A stretch of 64,000 bases of DNA, taken from assembly GCA_001931905.2 (NCBI GenBank), contig MSJI02000646.1, forward strand, positions 1 to 64,000, written 5' to 3'. Of the stretch, positions 33,115-42,554 are shown piece by piece (position 1 is the stretch's first letter; each line of letters starts with the position of its first letter). Both the position numbers and the translations under genes were made by a program. The DNA comes from Cladosporium sp. IMV 00045. Its lineage: Eukaryota; Ascomycota; Dothideomycetes; Cladosporiales; Cladosporiaceae. The notes beneath the pieces were generated by a model that saw only the letters and a list, made by a program, of their open reading frames with translations, was not told where the DNA came from and searched no databases.

Positions 33115-36100
33115 TCACAGCTCCCTCCTCAGATATTTCTTCTGAAGTTCATCTCTGCGTATGCGCGGGATAGACTGGACTGCGTAGGTAGTTTTTGGAG
33201 CGAGTTGGCGGATTTGCTTTGCCGTGCCAACGTGTCGAGCCAAGCTTGGGTCGTCGGGCGTACTGTTCAGGCCCAAAAGATCCCTGCGGCGGATCTCAAG
33301 CAGAGTCCCACCCAGCTTCACGAGTGTTGCGTAGCGCGGTGACAACCACGAGGGGTCTAAGTGGCGCCTTCCACGCATGTATTGAATGCCCAGAACCTCA
33401 TCCGAGCGGAGCACTCTGTGTCTACGCTTCTGCCAGCCGGGGAAATGGGGTATCAAATACTTTTCGGTCAGTCGAAAAGCAAGGAGGGCGAGGGGAGGAT
33501 CTGTTCCAATGAGGGCCTCGATGAAAACGTTCCACGTGGTCCTGTCCAAGACGTAGCCTTGTTTGAGAACGCTGCCAACGGTGGAGATAATCTCGGAGAT
33601 GCGAGACTGAGACGCCAGAGCCTTGATGTAATGTTTCAGAGGCTCTATGAGCATGAGGCGCAATCCCGGATCTTTCCAAGTACTGTTGCGCTTCTCGGAT
33701 GAGCGCAATCTATATTGTCGATTCTTTTGCCGTTGCATTTGCCGATTTATCACTTCGCTCGAATCGCCAGGATCGGAGACCTGCTCGCTCAACGTGGTAT
33801 CGGCGACAGAGAGCTTCATGATATCGACCGCTTTCTCATCGCCAGACGCCTGTGACTTAAGGCGTGGCTCCACTTTTCTGCTGACGACTGCGTCCGCTTG
33901 TTCTTTGGCAAGCTTCCAACACGACTCAACATCTCCCCAGCGGTGTGCCCGGCTGTACGCAGGCATAAGTGTGGTCAAGATCTGCATTGGCATCGAACCC
34001 AGTGGGGGTTCCGAGCCCATATTCGCCGCCTCCGTGAATCGTTGAAGGAGTACCTGTACTCCTCCTAAGAGATCTCGGGCACCGTAGACCTCTATCAAGT
34101 TACTGAACAAGAAAGCCTGTGGCGATTGCTGCACAGCTGCGGACTTCATTCGCGGCTCCTTGGCTGCATATCCAGCTGCAGGATCGCGGAAGATCTCTTG
34201 CATTGCATCTATAAGCTTATCGACAGGGTAGTCGACGGCGACCTTGCCCATACCCCATACCCGCTTAGTCTCAAACAAAGCCCTGGCTTTCGCGAAGAGA
34301 ACATCCGTATTGAACGTTGGTCTGATGTTTCTCTGCAGCATCAACGCGTGAACTTGCAAAGCCCGTTTGTTAAATCGCTGTCTGACGTATCCCTGCATGA
34401 CGATGGCGTAATGAAACGCTTGAGGCTGCAGACCAAGGTTGGGCATCGCGCCATTGATGAATCTCAGCGCTGCACTTGTTTTGCGACGACCGACCAGATT
34501 TTGCATTCGAGCAGCATAAGTGAACACGTCAGGTGGATATCTTGCCCGCATCCAGCGATATGTTCTCTCAAACTCGACTTTTCTACGAGTCAGGGCCAGC
34601 GACGTAAGTAGGACGTTAAAGCACCCCGTCAGCGAGCCTTCTATCTCGTTAGCACTGACCTTTGCGATGACTTCGCCCAAGGTAGACCGCACGCTTGCAA
34701 TGTCATTGGCCTTTGAATGAGCTGTCATCACACTGCAGTATAGGTCAGTGTTTCTTGTGCAACCGGTTATCGCCTCGTATTGCTCGATCAAGTCCTCGAC
34801 ACTATCGACATCGCCCCTTGCAGCGTAGACGTCACAAAGCGGGTGAAAAGAGTAGAAGTCTGGCTTTTGGCCCGAATCGATTAGGCGTTGCATGCTTGCC
34901 AATGCTCCTTCGACGTCGCCCGCGCGAGAGTGAGCATGCAACAATGCATTCCAAGTCCAAAGGGTGGGGCACTTTCCGGCGTCCGCAGCGACAGCATGGA
35001 TTTTTTCGAACTCGGATTGTGCAGACTGGATTTCTCCCCTTTGACCATAGACAGACACTAGAGTCCAGAGAACATTCTCCTGGTCTTCGTACCGCGGGTA
35101 GTCTTCGCAGAGGAGATCGTAATAAGCTTGCACCGCCACAGGATCACCGATGCGGGAGTAGTAGCGCATGATTGAATGATATGCCTCGATGTCGAGCTTC
35201 TGATGAAAGGTGATCCAATCGTCTCGGATCAGGCCGATCGAGATAGCGGAAGGCGACTCGCTGACTCTCGCTACACTTTCCGCGTACCGCAAGAGCCTTT
35301 GCAGCATTCGCAGAAGGAGAGCTTCGGACGGAACGACTCCGGACATGGCACGATACTGTCTGTACATGTAAGACACCGTCTTGTGTGCGTCATTGTATTG
35401 AATCTTTGAAGTTGACTCGATCAGCGCAGTGAGCACCTCCTGAAAGAATGCCGGTGAGTCTGGGCTGGTGAGCTGAATTCGCCCTACGAGATAGCGAATC
35501 TGGCCGTCTTTGAGAGTTTTCCTCGCCGTGGGCATCGTCAAGCATCTGCGCGGACTCGCTGCGGTGAATTCGTTGATGATTGCAAGTTTGAAGATTTTCA
35601 TAGAAAACTGTTGAAACTCTTCTGAAACAGAGTCTGCTTGAAGGAGCATTCGATAATGCTTCGAGAGACTGATGGCTTTTGATAAAAGATTGCTCTGTTT
35701 GGCAGAAATCTCCCGCCAGAAGATGTTGTCTACCCACGCCCTCGCGGTATCATCATGCTTTGCGTAGAGCTGCGTCTTGACTCTGACGGCAAAATCCCAC
35801 ATGCCGTTGTGAACTGCCATTTGACAGAGCCAAATGGAAAGCTCGTGTGCATGGTTCAGCCTGTCCAATGCTTCGGCGTGTTCTTGCTCAGCGAGGCCGA
35901 AAAGATGGGATCGCATGAAAGCCTTGAAAGCCGATTTGTAGACATCCATAGTGCGGTCGGGGACCGGAATGGAATGAAATAACTCTAAGCAATGTGTCCC
36001 GGCTGTTTCGCTGTGATGCCGCGAGAGCCACTGCAAGAACTCCACCTTCACTTCCTCGCGGGCGGAATCGTCCAGCCTTCCGTATAGGTCCCAAGCAGTT

Positions 36101-36927
36101 GTGGTGTATTTCAGACTCTCCTCATGATCCTGAAAGATAGATGATTTGGGGGAGATGGTCAAGAGCCCGCGGAAATCTTGGGCAGACCGTGGTGCCCTTG
36201 CGAGCACGGCAGGAGTGGGGTTATGCAAATCGTCCCATCCCCATTGCTCGTTTGTATTTCGGCCTGACCATTCGTCTTCGGGAGGACTGTAGGCGATAGC
36301 GTCATTATCGACCTCCTGTCCGACATCGAGACGACCTTGTCCAGCATCAAAATCTGTTTCAAAAGGATCATCTGATATATATCTGTTCTTTCCCAATTTG
36401 CCCTTTTTTTGCGTAGGTTTCGTACTGGACTCGAGTTCCGTCAGAGGATCCACCCATCCATCCTCCTCCGCGTCAACATTTTGCTGGACTTGTGTAGGTT
36501 CCATGTTATCTTCCGGCTCTTTCCCAGCATTCGACGAGTATCCTCTTGTGGAATCAACGAAACCTCTTGGAAGGCGCCGTTCATTTCGCTTTTCCCATCT
36601 TTCGATCCGCGGATTACCACCATGGTGAAGCAACGCCAGTGCCTGCGGTGGGTACAGAAAGTCCAAGAAGTGGCTCTCAGCTGATGTGTTCTTGGTCGCT
36701 TGACCATTCTGAGTGTTGGACGCCTTGCGAGGCTGCTTTCTACTACCATGCACTTCCAGTGGTTTTGACGAAGAGTGTGGAGTGGTCCGGAGAGAGAGGT
36801 CGGGATCGCCAGCTCCATGATTCCAGAAGGTGGATCCCAAAGAGTGATTGCTCCTCGAAGCCCTTCGCGCGCATCGTACCGATAGACGTGCTCCGGTATC
36901 GAGACATGCTGTAGCTCGCTCTAGCAT
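33115..36927 (-). CDS. Large pentatricopeptide-repeat protein, probably mitochondrial
   Basis: Intronless, 1270 residues from ATG 36927 (a longer reading needs a TTG start). The N-terminus MLERATACLDTGARLSVRC plus Arg-rich stretch, with few acidic residues, looks like a mitochondrial presequence. A disordered acidic region (about 130-260) follows. From about 300 there are many paired helices of PPR type, for example TLWTWNALLHAHSRAGDVEG, DFYSFHPLCDVYAARGDVDS and VFTYAARMQNLVGRRKTSAA. PPR proteins bind single RNA molecules base by base and act in processing, stability or translation of organellar mRNA. It resembles the long fungal PPRs that assist mitochondrial gene expression; the target RNA cannot be read off without a repeat-by-repeat code analysis. 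Confidence 0.85.
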   Translation of the reverse strand: MLERATACLDTGARLSVRCARRASRSNHSLGSTFWNHGAGDPDLSLRTTPHSSSKPLEVHGSRKQPRKASNTQNGQATKNTSAESHFLDFLYPPQALALLHHGGNPRIERWEKRNERRLPRGFVDSTRGYSSNAGKEPEDNMEPTQVQQNVDAEEDGWVDPLTELESSTKPTQKKGKLGKNRYISDDPFETDFDAGQGRLDVGQEVDNDAIAYSPPEDEWSGRNTNEQWGWDDLHNPTPAVLARAPRSAQDFRGLLTISPKSSIFQDHEESLKYTTTAWDLYGRLDDSAREEVKVEFLQWLSRHHSETAGTHCLELFHSIPVPDRTMDVYKSAFKAFMRSHLFGLAEQEHAEALDRLNHAHELSIWLCQMAVHNGMWDFAVRVKTQLYAKHDDTARAWVDNIFWREISAKQSNLLSKAISLSKHYRMLLQADSVSEEFQQFSMKIFKLAIINEFTAASPRRCLTMPTARKTLKDGQIRYLVGRIQLTSPDSPAFFQEVLTALIESTSKIQYNDAHKTVSYMYRQYRAMSGVVPSEALLLRMLQRLLRYAESVARVSESPSAISIGLIRDDWITFHQKLDIEAYHSIMRYYSRIGDPVAVQAYYDLLCEDYPRYEDQENVLWTLVSVYGQRGEIQSAQSEFEKIHAVAADAGKCPTLWTWNALLHAHSRAGDVEGALASMQRLIDSGQKPDFYSFHPLCDVYAARGDVDSVEDLIEQYEAITGCTRNTDLYCSVMTAHSKANDIASVRSTLGEVIAKVSANEIEGSLTGCFNVLLTSLALTRRKVEFERTYRWMRARYPPDVFTYAARMQNLVGRRKTSAALRFINGAMPNLGLQPQAFHYAIVMQGYVRQRFNKRALQVHALMLQRNIRPTFNTDVLFAKARALFETKRVWGMGKVAVDYPVDKLIDAMQEIFRDPAAGYAAKEPRMKSAAVQQSPQAFLFSNLIEVYGARDLLGGVQVLLQRFTEAANMGSEPPLGSMPMQILTTLMPAYSRAHRWGDVESCWKLAKEQADAVVSRKVEPRLKSQASGDEKAVDIMKLSVADTTLSEQVSDPGDSSEVINRQMQRQKNRQYRLRSSEKRNSTWKDPGLRLMLIEPLKHYIKALASQSRISEIISTVGSVLKQGYVLDRTTWNVFIEALIGTDPPLALLAFRLTEKYLIPHFPGWQKRRHRVLRSDEVLGIQYMRGRRHLDPSWLSPRYATLVKLGGTLLEIRRRDLLGLNSTPDDPSLARHVGTAKQIRQLAPKTTYAVQSIPRIRRDELQKKYLRREL

Positions 36928-38132
36928 GCCCCACGACGTGATGCTGGCCAAATGACTGAAATATGCTGCTCAAATCCGGTTTGGTAGCCAAAGCGATTGA
37001 AATGTCCTTAGGCCCTTCGTCTGATGCCTGCGTGCGGCGAAAGTGTCTATCCTTGACGAAGGCTTCAATGTGGATAACGCGGAGATGTATTAGAGAGAAA
37101 ATGAGCGAGCGAGAGGAAGGGTGTCGAGTGTGGCGGAGGGGGTTGATTAACGATGTCTACGCGAAAGCTTTCGAGTAGCAAGTCGAACGCCGGCTGATTA
37201 TTGCCTCCGCCGGCCAAAATCGATGACCTCCTTCAGCGGAGAAGAGCGTCAGGTTCAGGCAGCAATCAGGCATTCCTTAAAGGCTTCATGTCTCGTGTAC
37301 ATATACATGTATTTAATCATTCGAGATACACTACGACCACGTCATATATACAAACCTTGCATGCAGCGAAAAGATTTTGTCCAAATATGTAAAGTTCCAG
37401 GATGTTAAAATAGCCTATATCAAGCACTTGACATTGAAAACCTATGACGCTGCTCCTGAGGGCGTCGCCCGATCACGCCCAGCCCTCAGTGTAACCAGCT
37501 CGATGTTGCCTACCAATAGGCGTCCTTAAGACGAAGACGATTCATTGATGCGTTTAGAACATATGTGGCTTGTTGAATGTGGCGAGCGTATTCGGAGGAC
37601 TTCGTTGGCGTTCCATATCATCAATCCATAGCTAGCACCGTTATGCTTAACGCTTCAATCCGCCTGCGTAAACCAGACACCTTGCGACCGAACACAGAGC
37701 GAGAGGTTGTCAAGCTATACAATTCGCGTACCATGGCAATCGTACGCGAGGTTTCCAGGCTTTAGGACTTGCGAATCGTGGCGATGGCAGGCTTCGTTGC
37801 GTAGTGGGGAAATGAAGACTTCAAAGTGGCTTCGAAAGAAACACAAGGAATAAGGCGGTGATGACAAATAACAACCAACAAAGGGCAGGCAAATTTGTTT
37901 TTTCATGAATGGCGTCGCGGAGTCCCTAATGTACACTCAAAACCCATGTACAGTCCGGCAGGAGCACGCACTGCAGAGCCAGGCCGTTTGTCTCATAGCG
38001 CGCATGTCATTCCCCTTCACCTGTCCTCGACGCCAAAGAGAAAGAGACGCACTAAGATCGTCCCAAGAACTGACCCAGAGGGGGGGTTTTCTGCGGGTGA
38101 CAAAAAGCTTGATTCAGAGCCAGAAGATACGC
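36928..38132. other. Intergenic, PPR promoter and NAC-beta 3' region
   Basis: 1.2 kb. Short frames on both strands show no motif; none accepted. No repeat or RNA gene recognised. Confidence 0.45.
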
Positions 38133-38983
38133 TTACTCGACGTCGTTCTTGCTCTCGAAGTTCTCGCCCTCGACCAGCTCAGGTATCTCGTCATCATCGT
38201 CGTCCTTCTTCTCGCCCTCAGCGCCCTTCTGCATGCTCTGGTAGCTCTCGGCCAGCTTGCGGAGGGAAGCGAGAGAGTCGGGGCCGAGCTGGTTGAGGAT
38301 ACCGGGGACAAGCTCGGTGAGCTCCTTGTCCTCACCGTGGCCGTAGAGGGCGAAGGTGTTGGAGGGGACGGCGGCGTGAACTGTGGTGTGGTTAGTTTTT
38401 GGGACCATCCGAGCTGGGTGCATGCATCTCTAGCATTGAATTCGGCATACCCTTAGGAGCGGAGAAGTGGATGACGTTGCCGTCAGACTTGAACATGTTG
38501 ACCTCCTCAATCTGGGTGATGGGCTGGACGTTCATCTTCTTGAGGGTAGCCTGGAGCTTCTGGTCGTCGGCGCCGGAGGACCTGTGGACCTTCTTCTGGA
38601 CGCGCCTGGGGGTACCCTTGCCGCTGCATCTCGAGTATTAGCCACCGATCCATTGCGCATCTCCCAGCTCTGATTTCTGCATGTTTGACATTTCCATTGC
38701 ATTCCCACATTGGCCAAGTCCCAGCTCCAGCTAGCTCGTGTGCCCGCATGCTCCCAGCTCTTGATTTTGCATTTGTCACAATTTGGCCATTCCAAGTTCC
38801 AGCTCTTCTAATCGCAGTCTCCAGAGTCACAGAATTGTAGGATATTTCACTCACCCTGCGAATTGGTCAGTACGGCGATTCTCTCAATTTCGCAAGTTTT
38901 CACACCAGCCGCCAATGAGCAGCGGGACAGCACTCACCAGTGCGGACGGCATTCTGCATGCGGGCCAGCTTCTCGGTGTCCAT
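38133..38983 (-). CDS. EGD1: Nascent polypeptide-associated complex beta subunit (Egd1/BTF3)
   Basis: Proposed exons 38983-38938, 38855 (one base), 38623-38451, 38380-38133 give 155 residues. NAC binds nascent chains at the ribosome exit. Visible: [20 protein letters not shown], the basic ribosome-binding motif [11 protein letters not shown], the NAC domain ([40 protein letters not shown]), and an acidic tail ([16 protein letters not shown]). Exon 1 ends in phase 1 and the GGC AAG exon starts with one base. A single intron between them shifts the frame and meets a stop. The single G at 38855, flanked by TTCGCAG and GTGAGTG, repairs the frame and restores the expected TGGKGTP. Splice sites of introns 1 and 2 both have fitting branch sites (CTGAC, CTAATAC). 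Confidence 0.9.
38624..38854 (-). repeat. NAC-beta intron 2 with internal imperfect duplication
   Basis: This 231-base intron is several times longer than its neighbours. On the plus strand it holds two related segments, about 38656-38726 and 38747-38806. Both start CTCCCAGCTCT(T)GATTT, continue through a TTTG(A/T)CA and a TTGGCCA block, and end (T)CCAGCTC. A third partial copy of the AGCT-rich core lies between them. It looks like a duplicated intron segment. Confidence 0.55.
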
Positions 38984-39348
38984 AATGTCGGTAATGTGAG
39001 AAGATGCAACAGGAATTGAGGTTGCGACGGCGAGATGTGGTATTGTCGGTGGTGGGTGTGGATACGAGTGAGTTTGGTGTGGCCGTCTCTTTCGCTAGGG
39101 CACCAACTTCATCGACACGCACACACACACAGCGAGTGAGGCCCGCACTTGCTAAGGCTGCCTCAGGTTTCCTGCTGCTGTGTGCGCGGGCGCTTCGGCC
39201 CGGCCTTGCCAGGATAAAGTGTTGGCTGTCATCGGATCAATGACTACGAACCACCTTATTATCATGATGTTTTGTGAGAAAAGAAGCAATTTGCAGAAAA
39301 TAGATTTCTCGTATCTACTGAACGTTGTTTCGTACAGCTACTGTGTCG
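38984..39348. other. Intergenic, NAC-beta promoter
   Basis: 365 bases with a short CA run (about 39118-39131). No gene recognised. Confidence 0.4.
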
Positions 39349-41538
39349 CTAGAACGAAGATGCCATCATCGCAGGATCGATCAGCCAATCAAGGCCTGGA
39401 AAGTCGAAATCCATCCCATCTACAGCACCACTCCCCTCCGTCGAATTGAACGAAGAAGGCACCGGCACAGTAACGTAGTGCCCGGCGTCATCTTGTCCAG
39501 ACCAGATTGACCGTAGAGTTTTCACAGTGGAAGCAACATGACCCCACCAATGCTCATCAGTTCCATCGGTGTCCACAGTGAAAGGAATACGCGAGAAGTA
39601 GTCCCCCAGGCGGTCAAGCGTTGGGAAGAGCTCAATCGTAGAAGCGAGGTCTTCCTTCCTCCAGCCTGGCTCGTCAATTGTGGACAGCGCGTACAAGAGT
39701 CCCATGGCATGTCTTGTTTGTATGAGCAGAGACGTCGGAGCACCGTTCATCTGAGCTTCTGGAATGGAAAGCAAGGTGTCGAACCATTGCTTGACTGCCT
39801 GCATGCAGGCATACATGAATTTCGTTCTTTGGAAACTTGACTGATCGATCTTCGTGGGATCGCCATTCAGCGCTATTTCGGTGATTGCCATCTCCGCAGA
39901 GTGCAATTGGAGTCGGACAGTAGCTACAAGGAAAGGGATTTTGTCAGATTCATGCAAGGCTTCACTATGCAAGCAATCCAGTGATTCGAAATACTTACCA
40001 TCTTGTGAGGTCTGCCTGGCCATTTCAGAAGTCATTTGATGCATCTGCGTGAGCAGCTCTTGTGCGAAGGACCCTGGAGGTGGGCGATACCGAGGATCTA
40101 AACATGTGTATGCATCATAGCTTATCGACATGGCGCACTTCTCGGCAGCCAACTGCATCTTTACTCGCTGCACGAGAACCGCATCGCGAGTGCTTTCTTG
40201 GTGCGCTTCGATTTCGTCTAGGCAATTCTGCATGTGTACCGTCCACCGCAGTGAGTCGACCCTTTTCAAAGAAAGCGAAAACCTAAGGTTTGTTAATCGC
40301 AATGACTAATTGGTCGATGCATGCTTTGGCATATGAATTGGGAAACAACGTGCAGTACTCACATCGATACCAAGACAAACGTGCCAAGTACAGCTCTTCG
40401 CTCCTCCATAGTACGCGGCGGACGAGGTGGAGGTTTCAGAGGCGGTGGAGGGATGCAAGCCAACTGGGTCGGTTCTGTAGCGACCGGCTTGTTCAATCCG
40501 AGATCAAACACCAGCGAAGCAACGAATTGCGAGAGGACGGTGAGTGTTGTCTTTATCATCACCGGGTGTCTGCCTTGGTAATACGCCCTGATCAATCAGT
40601 TCAGCTACTCCTAAACCATTTCAAGCCTTGCTGTTCAAGAAAAACAGCTTTTCTTTGCCGTGGCAGATACTCACAGGATCGTGTTATGGCATGTCCTGAT
40701 GGGAAAGAGATTCTGGGAACTTACCATTCCATAAAGCAAAGGACAGCGACGAGTAGATCGACAGAAAGATCGGCCTTTACGAAGATCTGGGAGGCAAAAG
40801 ACTCTTGCAAGCGTGTTAAACGTTCACGCTTCTTCGACGTTCGTCGTGATGCCACCGCTATAATGCATGAAAAAAGTTGTGGTCTGTCTCTTTGCAGCTC
40901 GCTCGCCGTCGCGGGCAGGGTCACAAATGGGAAGAACCTCCAGTTGAGATCTTTGAATCGCTGTAGGCTTTCTTCGGCATCTTCTAGTGACACATTGTCA
41001 CTCTATGAAGCTTAGGTCAATAATCTCGATGCAATGCTGACTTGTTTCGTCTCGTTCAATGACAGTAACTGAGGTAAAAACAATTACTACTCACCGCAGT
41101 TGACGTCGAATGATTCTTCTCACTGCTGACGATGAACCCTGAATCATGACCAGGAGCTTGTAGATGTGCCACCAATTGATCAAGCTTTCGTTCAACTCGC
41201 GATATATCTTCTGAACGGGCTTTCTCTACCCTTGTGTTGCGAGCGTCTGCTCGCTTGAGGCGCCTTCTGCTTTCAGAAGGACGGCAGGTCTTATTCAGTC
41301 GATGGCACCTAAGTAATCAGCATGTGCATTTGAGGATTCATTCATTGAAGTATACGACCTGTCGTCATGCAGTCGACATTCCATTGTTCCAGGCAACAGG
41401 GCGGAGTTGGGCGTTCACTTACCGTTCGCATCCATCACTGGCGTTGGGCTGACGAGGAACGCATTTGATCTTTGCAGCAGCGCATGCTTGACAAGCAAGT
41501 CCGTAAGGTGCCGCCGAGTCCTGCCGTATGCTAGCCAT
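39349..41538 (-). CDS. Zn2Cys6 fungal-type transcription factor
   Basis: Six exons (41538-41423, 41308-41095, 41002-40725, 40587-40363, 40282-39999, 39923-39349) give 563 residues. The binuclear zinc cluster is split by intron 1: ACQACAAAKIKCVPRQP then CERCHRLNKTC (C-x2-C-x6-C-x11-C-x2-C-x6-C), followed by a basic linker RRRLKRADARN and a likely dimerisation helix (VERKLDQLVAHLQAP). The middle and C-terminal part resembles the helical fungal regulatory region (ATASELQRDRPQLFSCIIAV, RMxxL-type helices). The C-terminus MDFDFPGLDWLIDPAMM is acidic/hydrophobic, like an activation domain. Intron 5 (39998-39924) is 75 bases, a multiple of three without a stop, but has GTAAGT, a CTGAC branch and TAG. 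It is divergent from the MFS transporter at 42555, a common arrangement for a regulator and its target. Confidence 0.87.
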
Positions 41539-42554
41539 AGGATGACTCTGAGATATCGGAGACCAAATGCGCGAATGCGGTGGTCGGGCAAGATTGTTTG
41601 CCTGCCAGTCTTGCCTTGCAGTGAACGGTCGAGTCCAAGTCGGAAGTTCAGCTCACAACCGGCGCCGAACACCGAATGCCGACCGAGCTGAACCCCTATC
41701 GGTCCTTCGTTTTCGCTTGAAGGAGACTTTTATTACACCCATATAACCCTCTGCAAAATGTCGTGTGCAAGTGGGGCTAATGGATTTTGCTAGATTTTGC
41801 GACTATCGAGCGCCTAAAAAGAGCTCCTTACTTAGTTTCGAGAGTCTATAAAGGCTATATAGTCTTAAAAACTTAGTGAGATACTACTTAAGCTTACTAC
41901 TTTACTTAGATACCTTTTTTAGAGAGTAAAACTCGATATATATATATATATATATCGACTTACAGGTATCCGACCAAAATCTAGCTTAAAACTAGCTCGA
42001 ATTCTTAAAAGCTGGCTCAAATTTAGGGGCCCTACTTGCATACGACATTTTGCAGGTGATTGTACATGTATCATATCATTCTTCCTCTAAGCTCTGGAAT
42101 ATTGAAAGATGACGCTGCATGTGAGCTATAATCAAGCGCCATATGCTCATACAGCAAGGTGCAGAGATATCTTATTAATGCCTTGCTGGCACGCAATCGT
42201 ACGTCTGCGGACAAACGCGGCGATATCATGCGATCACGCGCGATAACAGTCAAGGCCTGCAGGATGCGAATGCGAACGGACGGGATTGGCGTCAATACCG
42301 GCGCAAACATGCTTTGATCCTGCAAGACTCAACCACCAAAGCGTGCATGTAAACGGAAACATGTAGGACAAAGCCGGCGCCTTAACGGAGACATCCACTA
42401 ACTCCGTCTCGGGGGTAAACATGAGCTACGTGCAGGCATTCAGTCACTGCTATTTTCTATTCCTTCAAATAACTTAAATCATGCACACAACGAGTGGCAG
42501 TCTTGATCGACACTCAACAGCGACTCGACCCTCTATCCGACCATACGAGCTGCA
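41539..42554. other. Shared upstream region of regulator and transporter
   Basis: About 1 kb between two divergent genes. Its centre is occupied by the MITE-like element at 41751-42055; the rest, about 42060-42550, should hold the transporter promoter. No other gene. Confidence 0.5.
41751..42055. mobile_element. MITE-like non-coding element with terminal inverted repeats
   Basis: The left end CTGCAAAATGTCGTGTGCAA at 41751 is mirrored by the right end, whose reverse complement from 42055 reads CTGCAAAATGTCGTATGCAA. The match continues through AAGT(G/A)GGG, about 26 bases, differing by one CpA-to-TpA type change and one small change. The 305-base interior is AT-rich, non-coding, with a TA run at about 41937-41955 and repeated GATTTTGC and CTAGCT/TAGCTT motifs. 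No clear target-site duplication is visible (ACCCT left, GTGAT right), so the insertion is old or the ends are slightly misplaced. Confidence 0.65.
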
